55,322 nucleotides of DNA from Oleiharenicola sp. (GTDB lineage Bacteria; Verrucomicrobiota; Verrucomicrobiia; Opitutales; Opitutaceae), in contig JANYDW010000032.1 in assembly GCA_025363455.1 (NCBI GenBank), positions 1-55,322 on the forward strand, given 5' to 3'. Of this stretch, positions 9,470-16,286 are shown one piece after another (position 1 is the first letter of the stretch; every line of letters begins with the position of its first letter). A program made the position numbers and the translations under genes. The notes beneath the pieces were generated by a model. The model saw nothing but the letters and a program-made list of their open reading frames with translations. It was not told the DNA's origin and ran no database searches.

Positions 9470-9625
9470 GCCGCTATTGTCGCCGATCACGCTCCTCCCG
9501 CCAATGGGGCGCAATGCGGTAGGAGGCATCCGAAACCGCCCGAGCCACCAGGCGGGGGTCGGATCGCTAGACGCCCAAGGAAGCCGGAAGGGGCCGCAGC
9601 GATTAGGGATGTCCTTCCCAGTAGA

Positions 9626-10381
9626 CTAAAGCTCTGCCGTGATTTTTTCCCCGCGGAAGATGATCTGGCGGGGCGGGTGGGTGCGGTCGGTGATTTCGAG
9701 GGAGAACACGCGGGGCTCGCCGGGCCAGTGGGGCATACGGTCGTCGCGTTCGAGGGTGAGGGTGCGCTTCGTGTCATCCCAGCGGAAGCGGATCCATTGC
9801 GTGCGGGCGTCGGCGCCGTCGCGGTAGGCGAGGCTTTGGCCGTCATCGTCGTAGAGGGTGAAGGCGCCGTCGGCGCCGGGGAAGACGCGGATCGTGGTCG
9901 GATCGGACGCGGGTTGGGCGGTATACTGGCGGACGGGATCGAGGGGCAAAATCGTGCCCGCTCGGACGTACAGCGGCAGGGTGGCGAGATCGACGGGCCG
10001 GTCCACCCAGCGGCCGCCGGTGATCTTTTCATGAGTCCACCAATCGTGCCAGGTACCGGCGGGGAGGTAGACGCGCCGGGATGTCGCGCCTTTTTCGAGT
10101 ACGGGGGCGACGAGCAAATCGCGACCCCACAGGTATTCGTTTCCGATTTTCACGGCCTCCGCGTCGGCGGGATAGTGGAGCCACAAGGCGCGCATCATGG
10201 GCAGGCCGGTGTCGCAGGCCTCGCGCGCTAGGCTGTAGTTGTAGGGCAGCAGGCGGTAGCGCAGCTCGAGATACTGCCGGCAGATCGGCTCGACCGCGGC
10301 GTTGTGCAGCTCGCTCGCGGGCGGGAGTTGGTCCGCGGGGCCCTCGATCGGACCGTATTCGCCGGTGTTCCAACCCCAGGG
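9626..10381 (-). pseudogene. GH31 C-terminal fragment
   Basis: About 251 residues from PWGWNTGEYGPIEGPADQLP through ELHNAAVEPICRQYLELRYR and LLPYNYSLAREACDTGLPMM to the beta-sandwich tail (NEYLWGRDLLVAPVLEKGAT; VRAGTILPLDPVRQYTA) and stop at 9626. These are late catalytic-domain and C-terminal motifs of family GH31. No start codon or promoter leads in, because the fragment begins within two bases of the inverted-repeat boundary at 10383. It is the missing 3' part of the gene whose 5' part is at 1652-2335, now on the opposite strand. The intervening ~300 residues with the nucleophile and acid/base are absent from the window. Confidence 0.88.
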
Positions 10382-10382
10382 A

Positions 10383-10650
10383 CCGACCGACGGGGTCGGG
10401 TTGTGGGGTGTGGGGTTGATCGACTAACGCGAGCATGGCCCGCCGGCGAGCGGCGGCCCAACATTCTCGAACCAAACCCGTCCGGCCTGTCGGCCATAGC
10501 CTTGGCGAAGGCAGAAGGCCGGGTTCCACCTTTGCGTCTTCCATACACGGCCCGCAGGGACCAGCCGCCGCCCCGTTCGACAAGCTCAGGGCTATGGCCG
10601 GGAAGCCGTGAGCCCTCCATCAAACCAGTTGCAGGGCTTTGCGTGCTTGG
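10383..10650 (-). repeat. Long inverted repeat, right copy
   Basis: The reverse complement matches 2434-2685 over its length, from the last codons of an mqo tail (CCAAGCACGCAAAGCCCTGC) to CGACCCCGTCGGTCGG. The GH31 C-terminal fragment begins immediately beyond it. Recombination between the two copies would invert 2686-10382. Confidence 0.9.
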
Positions 10651-10783
10651 GGCAATCCGACGGGGTCACGTCGCTTGACGCCTCAATTGTCGTCCGTTGT
10701 AGCCGTACTCTCAGAGCCCGGACCGGGGGCCAGGGACCCCGGCTACAGCTTCTATCTCGGCCCGCAGGGACGCGGGCCCTCCA

Positions 10784-10985
10784 TCATATTAGCTTCAGCT
10801 GCTGGCGGGCTTGAATCGCCAGCTCGTTGAAGCGTGCGGCATTCTCGGGCTTACGGTAGTCGCTCCCGTAGGTCGGCACGATCTCGGCCATGCGGGGGCT
10901 GGTGATCAGATGCGGGAAGGATTGCTTGATCACATCGAGGACGATGTTGACGCAAACCGAGGCGCCGGGGCTCGCGCCGAGGATC
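10784..10985 (-). pseudogene. mqo 3' tail duplicate
   Basis: About 66 codons matching the C-terminus of malate:quinone oxidoreductase (ILGASPGASVCVNIVLDVIK; LITSPRMAEIVPTYGSDYRK; ending QQLKLI). It has no upstream gene body. It shares the exact 44-base stretch 2339-2382 with the tail fused to GH31. A still shorter tail (KALQLV end) lies at 10618-10650. Each tail is followed at its stop codon by a GGAGGGC-type palindrome. Confidence 0.85.
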
Positions 10986-11020
10986 CGCCTACGCCAAGGC
11001 TTCGGCGCGACAAAGGGGCG

Positions 11021-12535
11021 TCAAATCAACTCAAGCTGCTTGCGGGCCGCGGTAGCGAGTTTGTCGAACTCCGCTGCCTTTTCCGGCGCACGATAGTCCG
11101 TTCCATAGGTGGGAACGACTTCGGTGATTCGCGGGCCAGAGAGTAAGGCCGGGAAACACTGCTTGATCACTTCGAGGACGATGTTGACGGACACCGAAGC
11201 TCCAGGAGAGGCACCCAAAAGTGCCGAAAGGGACTTGTCGGCGCTGGTGAGGACTTCCGTGCCGAAATGGACGATGCCGGCCTCGCCGTCGGTCTTCTTG
11301 ATCGCCTGCACCCGGATGCCGCCGTCGACGAGCTTCCAGTCCTTGGCCTGTGCGTTGGGGTAGAAGATGCGCATGACCCGCATGCGGTCCTCCATACTCT
11401 GCGTGCCTTGCTGCAGCAGGTAACGCACGAGCGGGAAATTGGTGGCGGCGATCTTCAGCAGCGTGCCGAGGTTGTGCGGCTTCACCGTGGCAGGAAGGTC
11501 GGTCCAGCTGCCCGTGCGATGCAGGAAGCGCGTCGTCCACGCGGCAAAGGGACCGAAGAGGAGTGTCTTCTTGCCGTCGAGGATGCGCTGGTCGAGATGC
11601 GGCACCGCCATCGTGGGCGCCTCGGGCAGATTCTGCCCGTAAACCTTGGCTTGGTGCCGTGACACAATCGCCGGGTCCTCGCACACGAGCCAGTGTCCGC
11701 CAATGGGAAAACCGCCGAGGCCTTTCGCCTCGGGCAGACCGGCCAGCTGCAACAACGCCAGGCTGCCGCCACCGGCGCCGACAAAGACGAACTTGGCGTG
11801 CACGGTGCGCTCCGAGCCGGTCTTCAACTCGCGCGCGGTGACTTCCCATGCTGGCGGGGTTCGGAGACCCCGCCCTACATCCTCCGCCGCTCGGTGGAGG
11901 CCGACCACCTTGTGCCCCGCCGCCACGCCGCAGCCGGCCTGGTCGGCGAGCCAGCCGAGCAGCTTGCGCGAGACGACGCCGAAGTTCACATCGGTGCCGC
12001 CGTCCATCTTGGTGGCGGCGATCGGCACGGCGGGGTCTCGGCCCTCGGTCAGCAGCGGGGCCCAGGCACCGATCTTCGCGCGATCGGTGCTGAACTCCAT
12101 CGGGGCGAAGAAATGGTGCGCGGCCATGCCGGCGTGGCGATCGCGGAGGAATTCCACCTGCTCGGCCCCGTGCACAAAGCTGATATGCTGGACCGGGTTG
12201 ATGAACTCCTTGGGTTGGGCGATCATGCCGCTGGCGATCGCGTGGCCCCAGAACTGGAGCGACTGCTCGAACTCCTGGAAGATATCGATCAGCTTCTTCA
12301 CGTTCACCGTGCCGTCGGGCTCGCGCGTGGGCGTGTAGCTCAGCTCGCAGATGCCGGCGTGACCGGTGCCGGCGTTATTCCAGCCGTTCGAACTCTCGTA
12401 GGCCAGTTCGTCCGCGGCCTCATACACCTGGATCCGCAGCGCCGGGTCGAGCCGGCGGAGGAGCGCGCCCAGGTTGGCCGACATGACGCCACTGCCGATC
12501 AACACTACGTCAGGGTTTTCGATGTGAGAGTTCAT
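11021..12535 (-). CDS. mqo: Malate:quinone oxidoreductase
   Basis: A 504-residue FAD-dependent membrane-associated enzyme that oxidises L-malate to oxaloacetate and passes electrons to quinone. The Rossmann motif is near the N-terminus (DVVLIGSGVMSANLGALL), followed by the family signature SSNGWNNAGTGHAGICELSY. The C-terminal signature is GASPGASVSVNIVLEVIKQC. The start is ATG 12535; the alternative at 12550 adds MVDSF. Around residues 218-229 the protein contains an extra VGRGLRTPPA segment encoded by a palindromic repeat identical over 27 bases to an intergenic repeat at 45038-45064. It lies downstream of rhaA on the same strand but is separated by long repeats, so co-transcription is uncertain. 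Three duplicated 3' tails of the gene lie in this window. Confidence 0.95.
   Translation of the reverse strand: MNSHIENPDVVLIGSGVMSANLGALLRRLDPALRIQVYEAADELAYESSNGWNNAGTGHAGICELSYTPTREPDGTVNVKKLIDIFQEFEQSLQFWGHAIASGMIAQPKEFINPVQHISFVHGAEQVEFLRDRHAGMAAHHFFAPMEFSTDRAKIGAWAPLLTEGRDPAVPIAATKMDGGTDVNFGVVSRKLLGWLADQAGCGVAAGHKVVGLHRAAEDVGRGLRTPPAWEVTARELKTGSERTVHAKFVFVGAGGGSLALLQLAGLPEAKGLGGFPIGGHWLVCEDPAIVSRHQAKVYGQNLPEAPTMAVPHLDQRILDGKKTLLFGPFAAWTTRFLHRTGSWTDLPATVKPHNLGTLLKIAATNFPLVRYLLQQGTQSMEDRMRVMRIFYPNAQAKDWKLVDGGIRVQAIKKTDGEAGIVHFGTEVLTSADKSLSALLGASPGASVSVNIVLEVIKQCFPALLSGPRITEVVPTYGTDYRAPEKAAEFDKLATAARKQLELI
11849..11880. repeat. In-frame palindromic element inside mqo
   Basis: Positions 11853-11879 are identical to 45038-45064, which lies between genes. 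The unit reads GGCGGGGTTCGGAGACCCCG followed by CCCTACA and encodes the non-conserved VGRGLRTPPA segment. Confidence 0.85.
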
Positions 12536-12556
12536 GAAGGAATCGACCAAGTCATT

Positions 12557-12801
12557 TTAGCCACGAAAAACACGAGAAACACAAAAAGGAGAAATCAGGT
12601 TTCGGGTCATGAGACGCAGAAGGAATTCGGGTTACAGGAGAAAACGGAGGGAACGGAGGTTAACCACCAATGGACACTAATTATCTCTAATTTCGGAAGA
12701 GTTTGGATTCGAACACCCCAGCCTGGGTCATTCACTAGTGTCTATTAGTGTAGATTAGTGGTTAAACAGCTCGGGATCCGTTTTGTGTTTTTTGTGGCCA
12801 G
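12557..12801. repeat. Nested palindromic element N1
   Basis: Outer arms GCCACGAAAAACACGAGAAA and TTTTGTGTTTTTTGTGGCC enclose inner arms built on TTAACCACCAATGGACACTA and TAGTGTAGATTAGTGGTTAA. The same architecture recurs at 14244-14449, including a shared internal CGAGTTTGG-type spacer. Confidence 0.85.
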
Positions 12802-12875
12802 ACCTGCATTGGAAGGCTGCCGATGAGGCCGACGTCCGGGCTGTCGATGTGGGTGTTCATGTCAGAGAGGCCGAA

Positions 12876-12960
12876 ATCGTTCTCTTTCTCATTCTCGTGC
12901 TCTTTCTCTCTGCAGAAAGCCCGAGAGAACGAGAAGGATTAAGAGAATGAGAACGAGTGA
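12876..12960. repeat. TC/GA-rich hairpin element, copy 2
   Basis: The arms are ATCGTTCTCTTTCTCATTCT and AAGAGAATGAGAACGAGTGA. It sits 3 bases downstream of the rhaA stop codon. The purine arm closely matches that at 43385-43405. Confidence 0.88.
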
Positions 12961-12963
12961 TCA

Positions 12964-14232
12964 TCAGCGCTTCGAAAGCACCGTCTTTTCGTAGCGGCTG
13001 ACGTCCTTCAACCAATCCGCGCCCGCCGGCACGCCGTCCTGCTCGCAGAGCTGGTCCCACACCGCGCCCCAAGGGAGCGAGCGGGTGAGCTCCATCAGCG
13101 CGAGACGTTCGTGGCCGCGGCCGGAAGCTTCGGCCGCTTGCAGCGCGGCGGACGGATCGAGCAGGCCGCAGAGGATCGCCTGGCGCGTAGCGCGCGTGCC
13201 GATCACGTAGGCCGCGAGGCGGTTGATCGAGGCGTCGAAGAAATCGAGGGCCACGAACACGCGGTCCCAGGCATCGCCGCGGGCGATCTCGAGGAAGAGA
13301 TTGCGGACGGCGTCGTCGAGGATGACAACGTGGTCGCTGTCCCAGCGGATCGGCCGGCTGGTGTGGAGGAGCAGGCGCTCGTGGAACTCGAGGTGCGCGG
13401 AAACCTTGTCAGCGACGGACTCGGTCGGGTGGAAATGCCCGAGGTCGAGGCAGAGCACGAGGTCGCGCGTCAGCGCGTAGTTGGAATAGAACTCCTGCGA
13501 GCCAACGGTATACTCCTCGGAACCGAGGCCGAAGAGCTTTCCCTCGACGGAGTCGACGCAGAGTTTCCGGTTCACGGTCTTGTCGGCGAAGATGGCGTCA
13601 TAGGACGCCGCGAGGCGCTCGCGCGGCGCGAAGCGGTCAGCCGGGGCGTCCTTGGCGCCGTCCGGCACCCAATGGTTGTGCACGCTGGGCGAGCCGAGCG
13701 TTTTGGCAAAGCTCGCGGCGATGTGCCGGCACGCCTTGCCGTGGCGGATCCAGAACCGGCGGATGGCCGGATCGGCGCTGGAGAGCGTGAAGCCCGAGTT
13801 GGCCAGCTCGTGGGCGAAATAGGTCGGATTGAAATCGAGTCCGACGCGGCGGGCCTTGGCCCAGCCGAGCCAGCGGGCGAAGTGCTGGGGTTCGAGTTCG
13901 TCGCGGTCGACGACCTTGGCGCCGGTCTCGGCGTAGAAGGCGTGGAGATTGAGGCGCTGCTTGCCGGGGAGGAGTTTCAGGACCTGGTCGAGGTCGGCGC
14001 GCATCTCGTCACCGTTGCGGGCGCGGCCGGGATAGCCCCCGGTCGCCATGATGCCGCCGCCGGCGATGCCGTCCTTCGGCGTTTCGAGTCCGCGCACGTC
14101 ATCGGCCTGCCAGCAATGGAGGGAGATGGGCACGCGCACGGCGGCCCGGATGGCGGCATCGGTGTCCACGCCGAGGTCAGCATAGCGCGAGCGGGCGAGG
14201 CGATAAGCAGCGGAGATTTGTTTGGAGGTCAT
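12964..14232 (-). CDS. rhaA: L-rhamnose isomerase
   Basis: A 422-residue cytosolic metal-dependent enzyme interconverting L-rhamnose and L-rhamnulose; the length fits the RhaA family (~420). Metal and substrate motifs seen include HNHWVPDGAKD, VEGKLFGLGSEEYTVGS, LCLDLGHFHPTE and RWDSDHVVILDD. GGGIMATGGYPGRARNGDEM near the N-terminus is also typical. The start is ATG 14232 (MTSKQISAAYRLARSRYADL); the upstream extension to 14349 is repeat-derived, hydrophobic and rejected. It follows rhaB on the same strand with a ~220 bp gap filled by a nested palindromic element, and precedes a hairpin element right after its stop. It is the first step of the rhamnose pathway encoded with rhaB and rhaEW. Confidence 0.96.
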   Translation of the reverse strand: MTSKQISAAYRLARSRYADLGVDTDAAIRAAVRVPISLHCWQADDVRGLETPKDGIAGGGIMATGGYPGRARNGDEMRADLDQVLKLLPGKQRLNLHAFYAETGAKVVDRDELEPQHFARWLGWAKARRVGLDFNPTYFAHELANSGFTLSSADPAIRRFWIRHGKACRHIAASFAKTLGSPSVHNHWVPDGAKDAPADRFAPRERLAASYDAIFADKTVNRKLCVDSVEGKLFGLGSEEYTVGSQEFYSNYALTRDLVLCLDLGHFHPTESVADKVSAHLEFHERLLLHTSRPIRWDSDHVVILDDAVRNLFLEIARGDAWDRVFVALDFFDASINRLAAYVIGTRATRQAILCGLLDPSAALQAAEASGRGHERLALMELTRSLPWGAVWDQLCEQDGVPAGADWLKDVSRYEKTVLSKR

Positions 14233-14243
14233 GGGGAATTTGT

Positions 14244-14449
14244 TTTTAGCCACGAAAAACACGAGAAACACAAAAAGGATGGCAGGTTGAGTTAACCAAT
14301 AATGGACACTAATCATCACTAATAACTGAACGAGTTTGGGCTCAAGCACCTCAGCCTCGGGTATCCATTAGTGTCTATTAGTATGGATTAGTGGTTAAAC
14401 GATTCGGTGTCCGTTTTTGCGTTTTTTGTGTTTTTTGTGGCCATAAAAT
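14244..14449. repeat. Nested palindromic element N2 (rhaB-rhaA gap)
   Basis: Outer arms GCCACGAAAAACACGAGAAA and GTGTTTTTTGTGGCCATAAA enclose inner TTAACCAATAATGGACACTA and GATTAGTGGTTAAAC. It is a paralogue of N1 at 12557-12801. Confidence 0.85.
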
Positions 14450-14456
14450 GCCTTGG

Positions 14457-16046
14457 TCAGACTCTGGGCTGGTAGATGGTTTGCTTCAGGTCCGCGGCCA
14501 GTGCCACGCGGAAGGCCGCGAGGTTCTTCACGGCGCCCAGCGCGACCAGTTGGTTGGCGAGGTTGCCAACGGCGGTGCCTTCGAGCGCGAAGGCGTGCAC
14601 CGGCAGGCCGGCGGCATCGGCCGTCGCCTGGCAGAGCACGCGGTTTTTTGCGCCCCCGCCGACCATGAGGATGCGTCTGAAGGTCCGGCCGGACAATCTC
14701 TCGAAGTCGCGAATCGCCATGGCGTGCCCCGCGCCGAGGGAATCGCAGATCAGTCGGACGTAACCGGCGAGGTTCCTGGGCAACGGAAGTTTCCGGCGCT
14801 TCAACTGCGCGTCGATGGCCCCCTTCATCGAGGGTGGATTGGCGAACTCGGCGAAGATCATGTCGAGGGTGGTGGATGTGGGAGGGGCTTTACGCCCCGA
14901 CGGTTTCGATTTCGAATGTTCAATGTCGGGGCGTAAAGCCCCTCCCACATTCAGGCCACCGAGTTTCTCCGCGGCTGAAATCAACTTCGCCCATTCGCGG
15001 TCATTCTTCGGACGCTTCGCGAAATCCTTGAGCGTCTGTTCCAGCATCCACAGTCCGATGACGTTGACGAGCGGACGGAATTCGCCGCGGCCCGTGCGGT
15101 CGTTGGCGATGCGGGCGGTGAGGGCGTCGGGCCCGAGCAGGGGCGTCTTGCTTTCAAAGCCCACGAGCGACCACGTGCCGGAGCTGAGGAAAATATCGGC
15201 GCCGTCCGCGGCGGCTGGCATGGCATCGTAGGCGCAGGTGGTATCGTGGCCCGGCACGGCGATGACCTGGGTGTCGGCCAAGGGATCCTTCCTGGGTAGA
15301 GCGGCGACTCCGTCACCGCCGCTGCGCGGACGGAGTCCACGCCCTACCTCGGGTTGCACCCGACCTAATTTCAAACCGCTTGGCACAGGCGTGGTCAGCC
15401 AGAGGTGAGGCACGCGGAAATAGTCCAGCGCGACACGTGACCAGTCGTTGCTGTGCACGTCGAGCAGTTGCGTCGTGCTGGCAATCGACAGCCCGTTGGC
15501 CATGCGACCGGACAACAGGTAGTTGAAGTAATCGGGCAAGAAGAGGCAGCGCGTGGCGAGATCGGTGATCGCGGGACACGACCCGACGGTCTCGGCCAGT
15601 TGGAGCGAACTGTTGTAGAAGACCGCCGGGATGCCCGTGGCCGCGTAGATGCGGTCAAGCGCGGCGCGGGTGTTCGTCAGGTGTTGCAGGCCCGGCTGCG
15701 TGCGGGCGTCGCGGTAGGCGTGCGGGGGAAAGACGATCCTGCCCGCATCGTTCACGAGCACGTAGTCCACACCCCAGGTGTCGACGCCGACCGACGCGAG
15801 GGTCGCGCCCTTCGGCAAGGCGGCCACGGCGGCGCGGAGGCCGGCCTGCACTTCCGTCCACAGGCCGGGGATATCCCAATAATCGTGTCCGTTAGCCGAG
15901 CGCAGTGAGTTAGGAAAGCGATGGACTTCCCGCAAAGACAGTCGCGGCGTAAAGCCCCTCCCACCCTGCTGCCACGTGCCAAGGATGACCCGGCCGCTGG
16001 TAGCGCCGAGATCGATGGCCGCGCAGTGGATGGTTTTAGGAGGCAT
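14457..16046 (-). CDS. rhaB: Rhamnulokinase with in-frame repeat insertions
   Basis: A 529-residue FGGY-family sugar kinase that phosphorylates L-rhamnulose to L-rhamnulose-1-phosphate using ATP. Motifs are AIDLGATSGRVILG (phosphate 1), VDTWGVDYVLVND, VIAVPGHDTTCAYDAMPAAA, FLSSGTWSLVGFESKTPLLG and a C-terminal LMVGGGAKNRVLCQATADAA. Typical RhaB is about 490 residues. The excess is explained by segments encoded by palindromic DNA at residues ~27-35 (GGRGFTPR), ~233-250 (VGRGLRPRSGGDGVAALP) and ~366-390 (a perfect 25-base-arm hairpin). None breaks the frame and catalytic motifs are intact, so the enzyme may be active. The start is ATG 16046. It is third in the deoR-rhaEW-rhaB-rhaA order. Confidence 0.93.
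   Translation of the reverse strand: MPPKTIHCAAIDLGATSGRVILGTWQQGGRGFTPRLSLREVHRFPNSLRSANGHDYWDIPGLWTEVQAGLRAAVAALPKGATLASVGVDTWGVDYVLVNDAGRIVFPPHAYRDARTQPGLQHLTNTRAALDRIYAATGIPAVFYNSSLQLAETVGSCPAITDLATRCLFLPDYFNYLLSGRMANGLSIASTTQLLDVHSNDWSRVALDYFRVPHLWLTTPVPSGLKLGRVQPEVGRGLRPRSGGDGVAALPRKDPLADTQVIAVPGHDTTCAYDAMPAAADGADIFLSSGTWSLVGFESKTPLLGPDALTARIANDRTGRGEFRPLVNVIGLWMLEQTLKDFAKRPKNDREWAKLISAAEKLGGLNVGGALRPDIEHSKSKPSGRKAPPTSTTLDMIFAEFANPPSMKGAIDAQLKRRKLPLPRNLAGYVRLICDSLGAGHAMAIRDFERLSGRTFRRILMVGGGAKNRVLCQATADAAGLPVHAFALEGTAVGNLANQLVALGAVKNLAAFRVALAADLKQTIYQPRV
14876..14950. repeat. 75-bp perfect-arm palindrome inside rhaB
   Basis: Arm 14876-14900 is the exact reverse complement of 14926-14950 (25 bases each) around a 25-base loop. 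The total is 75 bp, exactly 25 codons. The arm GAGGGGCTTTACGCCCCGA is found in related form between genes at 19540-19618 and 20396-20420. Confidence 0.92.
15295..15348. repeat. Second in-frame palindrome inside rhaB
   Basis: Arms GGTAGAGCGGCGACTCCGTC and GACGGAGTCCACGCCCTACC pair at 17 of 20 positions. The 54 bp equal 18 codons. It belongs to the GTAGGGCG family also seen at 26482-26541. Confidence 0.82.
15941..15966. repeat. Third repeat fragment inside rhaB
   Basis: GTCGCGGCGTAAAGCCCCTC plus CCACC matches one arm of the 14876-14950 palindrome. It encodes GGRGFTPR next to the phosphate-1 loop, where RhaB proteins normally run directly into LSLREVHRF. Confidence 0.75.
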
Positions 16047-16051
16047 TTGGT

Positions 16052-16263
16052 TTAACCACGGATTACACGAATGGCACGGATCAATCCAAGGCAGGTTTGG
16101 CCACAAAAAGGCACAAAGATCGTTTGGCCTGCAGCCGAAAATAACTTCGTGCGCCTATTGGCGCCTTAAGAGCATCAGATGCCGTTGGATTCTCGTGCCT
16201 TTTCGTGGCCATAAATTCCGGTGGTTTGGGAATCCGTGTTAATCAGTGAAATCCGTGGTCAAA
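16052..16263. repeat. Nested palindromic element N3 (rhaEW-rhaB gap)
   Basis: Outer arms are TTTAACCACGGATTACACGA and AATCAGTGAAATCCGTGGTC. Inner arms are TGGCCACAAAAAGGCACAAA and TCGTGCCTTTTCGTGGCCAT. It fills the whole gap between rhaB and rhaEW. Confidence 0.8.
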
Positions 16264-16286
16264 ACTTCAGGGATTGATGGGGAGCA

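Noticed and set aside
12700..12740. TTCGAAC-like T-loop suggesting a tRNA
   Set aside because: No cloverleaf can be formed; it lies in the spacer of a nested palindrome that is repeated at 14330.
12964..13072. Short frame over the 3' end of rhaA and its hairpin
   Set aside because: Overlaps a well-supported gene and repeat sequence.
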